Source: Candida dubliniensis CD36
Lineage: Eukaryota > Ascomycota > Pichiomycetes > Serinales > Debaryomycetaceae
Length of the DNA stretch: 64,000 bases
NCBI RefSeq assembly: GCF_000026945.1
Contig: NC_012867.1
Coordinates: 930,001 to 994,000, forward strand
Direction: 5' to 3'
The position numbers and the translations under genes were made by a program. The notes under the pieces are model-generated. The model saw nothing but the letters and a program-made list of their open reading frames with translations, was not told where the DNA came from and did no database searches. Shown here piece after piece: positions 29,485 through 41,360 of the stretch (position 1 is its first letter; every line of letters begins with the position of its first letter).

Positions 29485-32346
29485 TTAAACACGAGTAATA
29501 GTTGCCGTCTTACCCTTTCTTGAAATAGAGGCCACTCTATCACCCAACGATAAAGCCAAACCTTGTCCTTTTGATCTTATTCTGACATGACCAATTATTG
29601 GACCATCACTTTGCTTTTCTATACATAAATTAGCCAATGCGTCTTCACCAAAGCTGGATCTGGAGTATAAGTTTGCTGATAAAAATTGGCATTCTTCTCC
29701 AATCACCGCACCTGGTGTCAAGCATTGCATGTTTGTACCTTTCATCAATTCATCCAAATATTCTTTCAATGTTTCGATGGGTGATTTAATGGTTATCTTA
29801 TTTTCCCATTCAAATTCGTTCCACATTTTACGGAATTGACTTTCTGAACAAGTGGCTGGTTTAATATAATCCATGATATCAACATGAACGTCATTCAAAA
29901 TGACTATACGTGAATCGTCTGAGTGTTGACCGTCATACACTATATTACCAAAGATGACACCAGTATCAGCCGAAGTAACCTTAATAGTTGTTTGAACTTT
30001 ATAGAACCCGTGAGGTCCAATGTTTGCAGTAGTTGGTTTATCAACAACTTTCAAGTCCCCTAACGTAGCAAACTCAACCGATAAGTTTCTTAAAGTAGTT
30101 GTGGTTTGATTGACTAACAAGACATCCAATACAACATCGTATTGGTGAACTTTGACAAATGCCTCTGCGTAAATAGGGTCCGAGAACCCAGTTAATTGTA
30201 TAATTTTGTTCAATCTCGAAGACAAGTCTTCCTTCTTTAATTCATTGCTTCCTGACGCAGCAGCAAGATCATCCACAGAAGTTTTACTCTTTTTGTTATC
30301 CTTATCCAACTGTCTGAAAACAATTGCATCGTCAATTTGTTCAGCATTATCATGCAAGTCCTTAGCCAATGCTTCCGCTTTCTTCAATTCAGCATTGTTG
30401 ATTTGTGCTTTAAATGCATCTTTAGTATCTTCAAGGAAACTTGTCTTGATTTCCTGCAAATCTTCTTCATCGTTCAAAATCTTGATATAAGACAAAATCC
30501 TGTCCGCAGAATCCTCATCGATCTTCTTAGAAACCAAGCTAGATTCACCAACTCTTAAAATCGAAACCATGATCAACAATGCTTCTGCTTTTAATCCGTT
30601 CAAAATCTTTTCTTGAGTTTGTTTCAAACTTTGCAAACGAAGAATCAATTTCACCAAAGTAGATGCTAATACAGCACCCAAGTAAAAATCACCACCAAGA
30701 ATTTGTTTTCTGATAGGAGTCTTACTGTCACTTTCCAAAGAGTCAGTTGTTTCGCTTGTCAACGCTGATTCAGTAGCATAGGTACCATCTGGTAATACAA
30801 CTGGGCCCTTTCTGCGAGGTTTACCATCATACTCGGCCTCTTCCTCTTGTAATTCCTCGGTGTCTTCTTCATGCTTTTTCAGTTTCAATTCACTAGCAAT
30901 GATAGGGACTTCACCAATACTTCCTCTAATATATTTCCAAGATTCTTGTATTAACGATTCTTCCAAGGCATATTCACCAATAACCCACAATGCACCACGG
31001 AAAACTTTTCCACTTTTCACATGTGGCAAAGCTAAAATTAATCTTCTCAAAATAGCGTCTCTTAAATCAGGGAATTTCTCAACAACTTCTTTAACAAATG
31101 TGATAACTTCGTAGGCAGCAGTAGTATTTAAATCGGCTATAGAATCCAATAATAAATCAATGACATTAGCAGCAACTTCAACAAATTTAATAGCCAATTG
31201 ATGGATGGCATTAATTAACAACTGTCTGTAATCAGCATTCTTATCGTCATTGGACAAAGCTGTCGACTGCAATTCTTTCTTCAATAACTTAACAACATCT
31301 TCAACATTTCTAGTGGTGATGAATTGTAAAGTGACATCAAGAGCTTTCTTTTTAACATCCAAATCTTGTGAAGATAAAACTCGTAAAATCTCTAATGACA
31401 AGTCCTGTAATACACCAGGATGCTGCTTGTGTAATTGGTTTATTCTTTCTAAAGTAATAATCTTGACGTTATTATCGGACTCTCTAGTAGCCAATTCAAC
31501 AAATTTATTTCCTGCTAACAAAATTGATTGAGGGTTTGAAGTCAACACAGTCAAAGTGTTAGCAGCTTCATACATGACAACATTGGAAGAGCTTTCAATA
31601 ATTTCTGTCATTAATTGAGCATACTGTTGCTTTAAAGATGGATTTTGAACAGAGTCTTTTTTGATGAACTCAATAAAGGCCAATTGTATCAATGGATCTA
31701 AAGTCTCAATAACTGAAATATTATCCTGAATGTATTGCAAAGCAGCTTCTCTATTCAAATCTCCAAGACAAACAAAAGCATTTCTTTTACAAACAGAATC
31801 ATTTTCCTCATACAAGAACCTGTAAATCAATTCATCAGCATCGGGAGCCAAATGATCACTTACTTTATGAATCGACCACAATGCAAAAACCGCATTCTTT
31901 CTGACATAAGCATGACGGTGTTCTAAACATTGACGGACATTAGGAACTAAAGTTTCTAATAATTCTGGTTCTTTCAATTTTGTCAAATATCTCAAAGTAT
32001 TGCCTCGAATATATTCATTTGGATGTTGTAAATCACGTTGAATGGCATTACACACAAGAATCATTTCATGTCTCATTTTACCCGATTCATCCATTTTCGG
32101 ACAAACCTCCCAATAATGATACAACAACTTTTTCAATTCTTTATTTCTAGAAGGCATGACAAATCTAATTATATGCATTAACAAATCAGGTAAAGGATCT
32201 CCATTTAAGATGGTAATCAAAATCTTCTTCATAGTATCCACTTTCACATCATCTTTACCTTTTTCCAACAAATTTTTAAATTCATTAACAGATACTTTCG
32301 TAGCCGTATTAGGCTCATAGATTAATGTATAGCCACTATCACTCAT
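29485..32346 (-). CDS. SEC26: COPI coatomer beta subunit
   Basis: The 953-residue protein is beta-COP, part of the F-subcomplex of coatomer that coats Golgi-to-ER vesicles. The N-terminal two thirds is a HEAT/adaptin-like solenoid, with LLYHYWEVCPK, QHPNEYIRGNTLRYLTKLKE and RHAYVRKNAVFALWSIHK, all very strongly conserved. A charged linker (about 500-540) leads to the C-terminal beta-appendage, with NQTTTTLRNLSVEFATLGDL, the GFYKVQTTIKV block and VHVDIMDYIKPA. The end RVASISRKGKTATITRV is intact. Length matches yeast Sec26. Confidence 0.97.
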   Translation of the reverse strand: MSDSGYTLIYEPNTATKVSVNEFKNLLEKGKDDVKVDTMKKILITILNGDPLPDLLMHIIRFVMPSRNKELKKLLYHYWEVCPKMDESGKMRHEMILVCNAIQRDLQHPNEYIRGNTLRYLTKLKEPELLETLVPNVRQCLEHRHAYVRKNAVFALWSIHKVSDHLAPDADELIYRFLYEENDSVCKRNAFVCLGDLNREAALQYIQDNISVIETLDPLIQLAFIEFIKKDSVQNPSLKQQYAQLMTEIIESSSNVVMYEAANTLTVLTSNPQSILLAGNKFVELATRESDNNVKIITLERINQLHKQHPGVLQDLSLEILRVLSSQDLDVKKKALDVTLQFITTRNVEDVVKLLKKELQSTALSNDDKNADYRQLLINAIHQLAIKFVEVAANVIDLLLDSIADLNTTAAYEVITFVKEVVEKFPDLRDAILRRLILALPHVKSGKVFRGALWVIGEYALEESLIQESWKYIRGSIGEVPIIASELKLKKHEEDTEELQEEEAEYDGKPRRKGPVVLPDGTYATESALTSETTDSLESDSKTPIRKQILGGDFYLGAVLASTLVKLILRLQSLKQTQEKILNGLKAEALLIMVSILRVGESSLVSKKIDEDSADRILSYIKILNDEEDLQEIKTSFLEDTKDAFKAQINNAELKKAEALAKDLHDNAEQIDDAIVFRQLDKDNKKSKTSVDDLAAASGSNELKKEDLSSRLNKIIQLTGFSDPIYAEAFVKVHQYDVVLDVLLVNQTTTTLRNLSVEFATLGDLKVVDKPTTANIGPHGFYKVQTTIKVTSADTGVIFGNIVYDGQHSDDSRIVILNDVHVDIMDYIKPATCSESQFRKMWNEFEWENKITIKSPIETLKEYLDELMKGTNMQCLTPGAVIGEECQFLSANLYSRSSFGEDALANLCIEKQSDGPIIGHVRIRSKGQGLALSLGDRVASISRKGKTATITRV

Positions 32347-32758
32347 GATCTTAAGCTTTATTCAATTTGATTTTAGATCAAGAAGTGAACAATTGATAGT
32401 ATGGTGACAACAAGACTGAAATAGTTTTGAAACTTTGATTTGTTGTTCTCTTTTTTTTTTTTTTTTTCTTTTTGGCGGACAACTTTTTATTTTTTTTTGG
32501 TTGTTGTAGGAGTTTCATTTACGTGTATGATTCTCTTTTTTTTTTTTGTTCAAATCGATTGCCACACGACCAATAGTTTAAGCATTTGATTTGAACTACT
32601 AAACTCCTTATAACACCATCCTTAAACTGCTAAAGCATAAGCTACATGACTGACAGAAACGTACAATCAGAAAAAGAATTAAAACTTCATGAATTAAAAA
32701 CAAACTCTTTATTATTATTGAATATACATATATACCATTTTAGAAATGTGTAAATTGT
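32347..32758. other. SEC26 promoter region
   Basis: A 412-bp noncoding stretch with T tracts (32450-32467, 32537-32548). No factor site was assigned. Confidence 0.4.
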
Positions 32759-35170
32759 CTATGAACTGTCATCACTATCATAATCAGGATTGGCCAATAC
32801 CAACCTTGGCCTTTCATTGTCTTCTTCTTCTTCTTCTTCTGGGTGGTCAATGCTGTTAATGTCCATATAGGAATTCTTAGGGTAACCGTTAATATGATTG
32901 TTTTCGTCATCTGTCTCATTACCATCTTCATTAGTTGCTTGTCGGTTGACACCATCAGCAAAGATATCTTCGTCATCATCTTTATAACTTCTATGTTGAT
33001 AATACCCGAAATTAGTAAAATTTTTATCAGATAAACTGCCAGATGAATTGCTTGACACGATAGATTCATTTCTTTTAATTCCATTACCTTCTCCTCTCCC
33101 ACTTGTATTTGTATCAGTGGTTGTCGTAACTATACTATTAGTATCACCTGTTACTATTGAAACATCAGTTGTTGTTCTTATTAATGAGTTCTCATTGGAA
33201 ACAGTTTTGTTTGTGTTAGTTTCTGTGGCTTTCAAATTCACCGACGATTGGGTCAAAGGTGTCTTGGCTAAACTTATTGCGGTGGAATCATCACCTTCAT
33301 CAATTTCAGCAGCCAATAATCTTGGTTTCAAATGACCATGCTTTAATTCGACACCGCTTGTTTTCTTCCTTGAAGAAGCTAACAGATTACCTGCCAATCT
33401 CATGTATTTACCATTAGAGTTCTCCTTGGTTGCTGATTTGTCAACTGGTAATATACCGACAGGCAACTTCCACTTCATTCGAGTCAGTTCATTATAAGAA
33501 GTACCGGCGGCTCTTCTGATAGCCAAAACGTAATTGGATCTTTCTCCTTCACCAGGCTTCAACTTTAATGTTTTTTTCAACGCAGCTAAATTCACATTTC
33601 TATATGAATTTGAACTGTATATAGATCCAACCGAGCTTGACATACGATGTTGACTTGGGTTGGATCTATTGCTGGTATATGTCTTTTGTGTATAAGATTT
33701 GGAAAGTGCAATTGGTGCTGCGGTTGAGTTTTCAGTTAATGTGCGTGATAGTGGTGTCTGGGTCTGGGCCAGTGGTTGTGATTGTGGGTACCCTGGCAGT
33801 CTTGCCAGATGCATTCGAGACACAGCTGATGGAGTCCTTGAGGATGTGTAGTTTTGTGAAGCATTTCTTGAAATTGAGGACACTGGGTATTGGGAAATCT
33901 CTCCACCATTTCTCTCAGTAGATGATATTAAACTAGCAACGGGACTTACTGGTGTTGATGAATCAAAATTTCGTAATCTCCTAGGTGATACAATAGAAGG
34001 TGTCCCAGAAGCAACTGGTGAAGAAAATGGATTTGCAAGACTAGTTTGTCCCATAGATGAGAATTCAGATTTCAAATTGGGACTATCATTATCATTACTG
34101 GTGATTGGCATAAATTCATTTTGGATAATTTGTGGTGATTCCACTGGTGAAATCACCGGAGTAATCAATGGGGAATCTAAAGGATAAGGAGCCGATAATG
34201 ACGGTTCAGCAAAATCCTTATTATTATGTTGATTGTCTTCATTGACAATATCAGCTAATCCCATAACAGGTTTCGATCTGCTTATACTTAAATCATTTAT
34301 ATAGCTGTTGTCGGCAACGTCACTCGAACTGCTTGGAAATGGCGAAGAATGTTTACTTGAATTTGTTCTGGTCACCATTGATATTTCTTTCCCACTCTCA
34401 CTACTTGCTTTCAAGAAATTATCAATATCACTTTCCAAATCGGCAATAATATCATTAGTTATACCTGTTCCTGATTTTGGTGAATCAAACGTGCCTCCCT
34501 TGGTTTCATTATCACTTCCATCATTATTCTCACCATACATTCCAAAGTCAAAAGAGTCCAAATCACTTGGAGGTTTCCGACGCAATCTATTGTTAATGGA
34601 AGGGTTGGGACTGGTGGGTTTCGAGGGGCCACTTTCTAAAGAGTCAGGAGATTTTAGAAGGGGATTCAAATATTGAGGGGATTGCTGGTAGTATTGGTTT
34701 GGATTTAGTGATCCCTCGTTATGATGTTGTAAGGGCAGGATTATGTTGTCATTTAAATGAGGATTTTTATTGATGCTATTATCATAATTACTGTTATTGT
34801 TATTGTTATTGCTATTGCTATGAGGGTATGATTCCAATGTACTTATTGACGGTTTTGACGATACTTTTTTTCTGTTTGTGTCAGTTCTTGATGACACCAG
34901 TATGCTGTTATTGTTGTTATGCAGGGTTGAAGTAACTAATGACGAATTGCTCCTTAAATTGTTAGTGTTTAACAAAGGTTTGCTCAATGGTCTAGGTGAC
35001 GGCGACAATGAACCAAGAGTTTTGGAACTTGATGGGGCCGATTTTGGAGTGCCGGTTGATCTAGAATGTGAACCCAGCTTTTGAATTGACGACTGAGTAG
35101 GTATAGAATTTGACAGATTGTAGTTAAATATCGACGAAATTCTTGAGCTGAACTTCTTTCTTTCCGACAT
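32759..35170 (-). CDS. Large disordered Ser/Asn-rich protein with a short conserved core
   Basis: The 803-residue protein is not recognised. It is mostly low complexity: Ser/Pro/Thr/Asn-rich, with many SP and TP sites (possible Cdk or MAPK targets) and Asn runs. One segment around residues 520-590 looks structured and conserved-type: LAALKKTLKLKPGEGERSNY, VLAIRRAAGTSYNELTRMKW and KLPVGILP, followed by MRLAGNLLASSRKKT. The C-terminus is strongly acidic (Glu/Asp runs) and ends NPDYDSDDSS. Such proteins in yeasts are often cortical or polarity scaffolds, but that is inference from composition only. The start MSERKKFSSRISS is basic. Confidence 0.8.
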   Translation of the reverse strand: MSERKKFSSRISSIFNYNLSNSIPTQSSIQKLGSHSRSTGTPKSAPSSSKTLGSLSPSPRPLSKPLLNTNNLRSNSSLVTSTLHNNNNSILVSSRTDTNRKKVSSKPSISTLESYPHSNSNNNNNNSNYDNSINKNPHLNDNIILPLQHHNEGSLNPNQYYQQSPQYLNPLLKSPDSLESGPSKPTSPNPSINNRLRRKPPSDLDSFDFGMYGENNDGSDNETKGGTFDSPKSGTGITNDIIADLESDIDNFLKASSESGKEISMVTRTNSSKHSSPFPSSSSDVADNSYINDLSISRSKPVMGLADIVNEDNQHNNKDFAEPSLSAPYPLDSPLITPVISPVESPQIIQNEFMPITSNDNDSPNLKSEFSSMGQTSLANPFSSPVASGTPSIVSPRRLRNFDSSTPVSPVASLISSTERNGGEISQYPVSSISRNASQNYTSSRTPSAVSRMHLARLPGYPQSQPLAQTQTPLSRTLTENSTAAPIALSKSYTQKTYTSNRSNPSQHRMSSSVGSIYSSNSYRNVNLAALKKTLKLKPGEGERSNYVLAIRRAAGTSYNELTRMKWKLPVGILPVDKSATKENSNGKYMRLAGNLLASSRKKTSGVELKHGHLKPRLLAAEIDEGDDSTAISLAKTPLTQSSVNLKATETNTNKTVSNENSLIRTTTDVSIVTGDTNSIVTTTTDTNTSGRGEGNGIKRNESIVSSNSSGSLSDKNFTNFGYYQHRSYKDDDEDIFADGVNRQATNEDGNETDDENNHINGYPKNSYMDINSIDHPEEEEEEDNERPRLVLANPDYDSDDSS

Positions 35171-36362
35171 TTTTGTAAAGTACTAATAATAGTTATCAAA
35201 TATATACTGATATATCAACTGGGATAAGTCTGGCCTGTGAGTTTTTTTTATTGGCTTGAGAATTTTTTTTATTGGCTTTTCTTTTCTCGTTGTATTCTGC
35301 TCTGTTTTATTCTTCCTCTTTCGTCAGAGTTTGTGGTACTAGTTATATCTTGTAGCTATGGTCACCGAAACTCTATAGAGAGAACAACCTGTGTAACAAA
35401 TTAATGTACTAGTAGTAGTGAAATTCTGACAATTAGAAATAGCAAAAAAAGAAAGAAAAAAAAAAAAAAATACTTTGAGTTGATGATTCTATATCCTATT
35501 TTAAGACTCAGTGTATTATAATGATAGTTTAAAACCATAGTAAAATGAGAAAGCAAAAAAATGAAACTGAAATTTCTATTCAATTATAATAATAATAATT
35601 AAATTAACAGCAGCAATTTGTACTTATGAATTTAATTACCCAATAAGGATCTCAACTACGACCAGAATAATAATAGATATGATATTATTAGTAAACTATT
35701 GGTGGTGGATCTTTTATGTTTATCTGTATTGGTTTGGTAGGATTTGTTGTTGCTTCTTCTTTTACTTTTACGGTTTCATTTTCACATGGAATCCCTTATT
35801 GACAAGCATTAAACTTGAATCTTAAATGTTTTCATTGATGTCGGAATCAATTCTTAGCTTAAAATTCTGGTCCCCCTTTTGCACCTTTACAGAAGTATGC
35901 TTGTGGTAGCAGGAAAGCACATACATTTATACAACTAAGTTCTCTTGCAAAGCACGGTTGGGAAGTTTTATGTGGTTACAGTTACATTAATTCATATAAA
36001 TTGGATTGTAAGAGTGTAACAGAAGATCAATCGGAGAGTAGAACATGTCCCTATTGTAGTGATTGATAAATCTAAAGGTTCACACAATTTCAACTAGAAA
36101 GTTTTGCAGGATTGTCATCCAATACAAATTAAATAGTCAATAATCTGAATTGGATGAAGTATTAAATCTATCCTTAGGTTACAGAGTACACTAACAGAAT
36201 TCTCTCTCTCTTTCTTTTTTGTTTTGTAGTAACTGAGTTGAGAGTTTTAATAATTGATAGGAGTGGTGGTGGGTAGAAAAAATACAAAACCGAAAACCAT
36301 TTATAGAAGATTTTGTTTTGATTCATCATAACTACACCACCACTAATAATGGAACAAATACA
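35171..36362. promoter_or_regulatory. 1.2-kb divergent intergenic region
   Basis: A spacer between two divergent genes with A/T tracts (35453-35470), ATT-type repeats (35586-35600) and a CT-rich patch near 36202-36213. I see no open frame with conserved sequence and no RNA gene. Confidence 0.4.
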
Positions 36363-38093
36363 ATGAATGGCATAAAACCTTCCAAGACCAATCATAAGCA
36401 TAATCATTATTATGGAAAACTTGCAAATTTACGATCTGTGCGATTCCATAATTTGCATTTATCTGTTAGGGATAGTATGGAAAACAATCAAAACATCATG
36501 CAAACCTATACCGGACAATCAGAACAACAACAGCATATACAACCACCCACAAGAATTTTGAATAGACGTCGAAGCACAATAAACTCTATAGGAATGGTGA
36601 ATCCATTACAAGAGATTGAAGATTCGATATCATCACAAAAATTGTTACAATTAAACCAATCATCACTACTAACTACATTTATTTCTATCCACTCAAACAT
36701 TCATAATAAACTCTTGTATATTAGTGAGATTATATCTAATGACATGAATCCCCAATTTGAAATTAATTTACCATATGTACCACCAAACATTCATAAATGT
36801 GTTATCAAGCTTTGGTGTCGAAACCATGGAGATGGAGATTGGAAACTATTATGTCTTTACAAATTAAATTTGCGGAAAGTGACCACGGTTGAAAGTAGTA
36901 GCCTAGAGAATTTAGATTTATATAAATCGAATACATTGAGTTTACAATTGAATGATGGATGGTTTACTTTTCAAGATATGTTGAATAGAATAATAATAGA
37001 TGATGACAAGAAACTGAATGTGAATAGTTTATCTCAACCAATTCCATCGTATACGTTTGATTCGATTCGATGTTTGAATAATTTATACAATTCCTTACAA
37101 GAATTGTTTATATCGAAACATAATTTAATGCAACAAATAAAATTATACATTGGGAATTTACAAGACTATAAGAATATAAATAATATCAATGTGGTTTTGA
37201 ATAAATTACAATTTCAAGTACATAAACTAATACATGATGTGAATAGATTAAATTCACAAAATGAACAATTGAATAATAAGATTTACAATATCAAACAGAA
37301 AATTAATGATTTACATAATATAATTGAAACTTTCAATATTAATACCAAAGAAATTATAGAAAATAAATTAGAATTATATGAAACAGAAATTCAAAATATT
37401 CAAGTATCACAATTATCATTACAACAACAAAAATTAAATAAACTTTTGAAAACAAAGATGAAATTAATTGAAGTTGTATTCCCCATTGATAATATAGATT
37501 CAACAAAATTTTCTATTTTAGGATTTCAATTCCCTCAAGATCAGCAAGAAATATTGGCCATTTGTTATTACAATAACCCATCAATTGAATTGAAAAATCA
37601 ATATTATCAACCAGAATTTGATAATGAAACCCAATTACATAATTTTAAAATTCAACAAATAAATGCTACATTATCAATTGTTGTTCAATTGATGATATTA
37701 ATTGCCGATATCACTAATACTGATTATAAATATAAAATGGTTTTACATGGAAGTCAAAGTTATATTATTGATGAAATATCTAAAAATTATCCATTACTGA
37801 AGAAGACACCATCACATAATATCAAACCATTCAAATTCCCTTTGTATTATGATTCTACCACTAATGAAAAAGTTATTGTATCACTGGGGAATCAATCATC
37901 ATTAATGATTATGAATCAAGAATTTGAATATGGATTGAAATTATTGAATAAAAATTTAATTATCTTAATTGATAAAGTTCAAAATTTGATGTTTGGTGAT
38001 GGGTCCGGAAATTATGACAGTCATGTTCCTATAGAATGTTTAGATAATGTTCTCTGGAATTTAAAATATCTAGAGTTATTTATGACAGTTTAA
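36363..38093 (+). CDS. VPS38: Vps38/UVRAG-like subunit of PI3-kinase complex II
   Basis: The 576-residue protein shows the Vps38/UVRAG/Atg14 layout. An N-terminal LANLRSVRFHNLHLSV strand segment leads to a C2-like region with NLPYVPPNIHKCVIKLWCR. A coiled coil runs at about 240-365 (Gln/Asn/Leu/Ile-rich, FQVHKLIHDVNRLNSQNEQL). The C-terminal BARA-like domain has YKMVLHGSQSYI, FPLYYD, FEYGLKLLNKNLIILI and LWNLKYLELFM. These proteins pair with Vps30/Atg6, Vps34 and Vps15 for endosomal sorting. The N-terminal CXXC motifs of Atg14 are absent, which favours Vps38. The first ATG in frame is MNGIKPSKTN; upstream only a TTG. The symbol is an inference. Confidence 0.68.
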   Translation: MNGIKPSKTNHKHNHYYGKLANLRSVRFHNLHLSVRDSMENNQNIMQTYTGQSEQQQHIQPPTRILNRRRSTINSIGMVNPLQEIEDSISSQKLLQLNQSSLLTTFISIHSNIHNKLLYISEIISNDMNPQFEINLPYVPPNIHKCVIKLWCRNHGDGDWKLLCLYKLNLRKVTTVESSSLENLDLYKSNTLSLQLNDGWFTFQDMLNRIIIDDDKKLNVNSLSQPIPSYTFDSIRCLNNLYNSLQELFISKHNLMQQIKLYIGNLQDYKNINNINVVLNKLQFQVHKLIHDVNRLNSQNEQLNNKIYNIKQKINDLHNIIETFNINTKEIIENKLELYETEIQNIQVSQLSLQQQKLNKLLKTKMKLIEVVFPIDNIDSTKFSILGFQFPQDQQEILAICYYNNPSIELKNQYYQPEFDNETQLHNFKIQQINATLSIVVQLMILIADITNTDYKYKMVLHGSQSYIIDEISKNYPLLKKTPSHNIKPFKFPLYYDSTTNEKVIVSLGNQSSLMIMNQEFEYGLKLLNKNLIILIDKVQNLMFGDGSGNYDSHVPIECLDNVLWNLKYLELFMTV

Positions 38094-38449
38094 AGGTAAC
38101 TGCTACTCGTACTAATAATATACATATATATAATTATTTTACTTGTCTTTGTGTGTGGCCGAGTTTTAACATGTATTATATTATATACATTTGATAAATA
38201 ATAATAAAAAAAAGGGGGTGGTGGAAGAATCTTAAATTAAATTAAAAGAAAGTTCTCTTTAATGAATAACCGAACTAAAGAATGTGTAAATGATATATTT
38301 TATAAACGAATGTTTCATTCAAATTTTGTGTGTTGTCATTAAATTAATATATGATGTTGTGTGTTTGTGATTTATGTGCACAAGGCAAGGAATTAATATT
38401 GTTTGACCTTAGCTAGTAATGATGAACGGGCTTTACTTTTTTGAGTTAT
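38094..38449. other. Convergent intergenic VPS38-like / RBR2
   Basis: 356 bp of AT-rich 3' flanking sequence for two convergent genes. No further feature was seen. Confidence 0.45.
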
Positions 38450-38956
38450 TTACATTAAAGCAACTGCCAATGCACCAACAACAGCACCAACAGGGGCAAT
38501 GAGTTCACTGACACCACCAGTAGCAGAAGAGCTGCCAGCAGTTTTTGAAGCAGAAGCACTGGAACCACTAGATTTTTCAGCACTTGCAGTTGATTTAGCA
38601 GACCCAGACCCAGAACCAGAACCAGAGGCAGAACCTTTACCACCAGCTTCAGCTTGAATTCTGGTATACCATGGCAAACTAGTAGCAAATCCTTCCAAGT
38701 TGGAAACGTTCAAGGAATCGTCATTTAACAAAGTTGTGTAGGAATCATCAGTATAAGTCAATACTTTGGTAGCCAAAGTTGATAAATCACCAGGGACATC
38801 TTTTGCTGTGGCAAAAAATTTAATATAATCGGATTTATGATCTTGATAATCACCAACCAAAGCAGTCAAGAATTGAACATCAGATGATGCTGCTTCTGAA
38901 GCAACCAAAGAGGATAATAAAAGGGATAATGATACAGTTGTGAAAGCAAATCTCAT
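38450..38956 (-). CDS. RBR2: GPI-anchored cell wall protein, Tip1/Srp1-like domain
   Basis: The 168-residue secreted protein starts with signal peptide MRFAFTTVSLSLLLSSLVASE. A Tip1/seripauperin-type domain follows (DVQFLTALVGDYQDHKSDYI, VPGDLSTLATKVLTYTDDSY, LPWYTRIQAEAG). Then comes a Ser/Gly/Ala-rich stalk with Gly-Ser alternation and a C-terminal hydrophobic tail (ELIAPVGAVVGALAVALM) after small residues suitable as a GPI omega site. This is a typical yeast mannoprotein covalently linked to wall glucan. The RBR2 name (repressed by Rim101) comes from remembered position close to RBR1. The start is the ATG of MRFAF; a longer frame to 39010 would bury the signal peptide. Confidence 0.82.
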   Translation of the reverse strand: MRFAFTTVSLSLLLSSLVASEAASSDVQFLTALVGDYQDHKSDYIKFFATAKDVPGDLSTLATKVLTYTDDSYTTLLNDDSLNVSNLEGFATSLPWYTRIQAEAGGKGSASGSGSGSGSAKSTASAEKSSGSSASASKTAGSSSATGGVSELIAPVGAVVGALAVALM

Positions 38957-41360
38957 TGTGATAGTATTATTTGATATAAAAAAAAAATGTAAATCGAAGG
39001 GGGTAAGCAAGGGGGAATATCTAATGTGGGTTTTTAAACCGAAGGGTATAATAATGATTTATGTATGATTTGAGAAGGAAAAGGGAAAGAAAAGAAATAG
39101 AAAAAAAAAAAAAAAAAAAAGAAGGAACACTTTTCAATGTGTATTTATATATATACTACTAAGTATACTGAGATTTTTGTTTTGTTATATTATGTTGTAT
39201 GGCTAATATGCACCAAAATATTGTTGATGATGATGTTAAAGTAAAATCAAGTTGATTTCCACACTAGGTTATTATTATTATTATTATTAGTATTGTTATT
39301 GTCACTAATTGTATGGCCAAAAAAAAAAATTTCAATTGTCAAAGTGGGGAAAGTCAAATCAATGCTTATATACAGGAATTATTTCCTGATTAGGCAAAAA
39401 CAGAAAAATAGAATAAATAATTAATAGTGGGAGAGATTTATTCAACGACGATAATCCGAAAGATTGAGAATACATCCAAGAGTTGTTAGCGAGTGTATGG
39501 TTTAAAAAATAATATAGACATATATATGTATAAATAGTATCCGTTATAAATATACCATATCGCTAATTTACTTTATTATATGGTAGTAATAATTCTAGAA
39601 GGGTTGAGTTAAACAGGAGGGGCTAAAAAAAGAAACGATGTTAATTGAAATTCAAAGGAGATCATTTCAGATATCCATCATCATCATTATACCCCACACT
39701 TGAATCAACAATTGATTAACTAATTTAATATGTGCGTGTTACGTTGTGTGTGTGTATGTGTCTCTCTCTGTATCTCTTCATAAAACAAAATACAAAATGA
39801 TTTTCATTTGATTTCCCTTTCGTCGTAATTGACTAGCTTTGTACGGAAACTTGTAAAGCCACCTGCTTGTACAGAATTTAGTCCATGGTAGTGTGTTTGA
39901 ATAGGGGGTTCGTTGAGCAAAGTTCTATTAGAAAACTCAACATCACTGAAATACAGCCTCTACTGCAATATAGTAATCTTATTTACTCAACATATTGATA
40001 TTCTTTGATGTTACTGGTGGTTCCAACTATAACTAGTGGCCTGGCCAATTCATGTCCTAGAAATTTTCCCTGTTTCAATTTAACTCATATATTCTAAAGT
40101 AAATGATGTACTGCGGAAATATGTATATAGTTCTATAAATCAAGGGTTGATTTCCATGAATTCTATACTTCGCCTCCTTTCAAAGTTGTTTTTATGTTCT
40201 TAATTTTTACCTGTTATGGGACTTAAAAAATACAAGGCTGTGTTGGCTTCCTATTGTTCCGCTTTTTTTTTTTTTCGCCTCTCGCACACACATACCCGCA
40301 ACCAAATCTAAATTGCGAGGTTCTGCAACATAAAACAGCCCCATGTTGTAAATACTGCCAGTGAATACAATAATTTTTGGGCCGAACATTAGTTCAAATA
40401 TTTGGTTTGAAAAACGCAACAATAAAGAAACCTCACCAGTACCGACTGACTGACTCTGTCACTTTCTTGAAGAAAGAATTAAATATAAATTTGACACATT
40501 CTATTTATATTGTTCGATAGACTCTGAAATATTTAAAAAACTATATGAAAAGAACTTAATTGAAATAAATTATACTTTTATACATTGAAAATATCGTTAT
40601 CTTCAATGAATTTCTAGTTAAGTCGTTGGAAATTCACTTGAATTGCTTATGGAATCGATGTGATATTTCTTGTTTGATTAGCATTAATTCAATTTAAAAA
40701 TTGACTACAAACGTGGCTTTAGGATTTAAATATATTATTACAACAACAAATATTCTAATTTATTAATTTCATGTATTTTAAATAGTAGCAATCATTAGTA
40801 TCATATCCCTCTAAACTTTAATTATTGGAATAAGCCGACTACACAAATAAAGTTGAAAAAAACGAAATACTGTGGTTAGACATTTCAGTTCAGTGGAATA
40901 AAAACCTTATTTGTAATCTAAAAAGAAATATCACTACTCAAACAAATTATGGTAACAAAAGTTCACATTGACCTGTTAGTAACAAGTAAGTTCAAGTATT
41001 CAGTTTTTGAACTGACTTTAAAGTTGACAAACTCTTATAATTTCCATTTTTTTTTAACGGTTCCAGATTTATTCTGTCCTCTCCGCCGCTATCTCCTGCG
41101 CGTGTCTCTTCCCCCTGATTTTTTTTTCTTGGCACCCATTATTTTCAAGATGTACCGAAAAAGTTAAACGAAAATATATACCTGTGGAAAAGAAAAAAAC
41201 GAAGGCTAGTATGAACAACTGAACTAAAAGTATAATGATCAGAATTCACACATCAAAATTGACCTTTTTTTTTTTCATTCTAACTGCATTATTGATAAAT
41301 TATAAAAATGTAAATAAACGAAATACTTCTACTTATTTATCTTTTAGGGTTAGGTTTTGC
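38957..41360. promoter_or_regulatory. 2.4-kb intergenic region upstream of RBR2
   Basis: A long, AT-rich upstream region with A tract (39101-39120), an ATT repeat (39269-39289), and GT/CT-rich patches (39745-39775). A GCCAAGAA word on the minus strand at 41126-41133 matches the reported Rim101 core but lies over 2 kb from RBR2. Short frames inside (for example 40207-40422) show no family features. Long regulatory regions are common for cell-surface genes in Candida. Confidence 0.45.
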
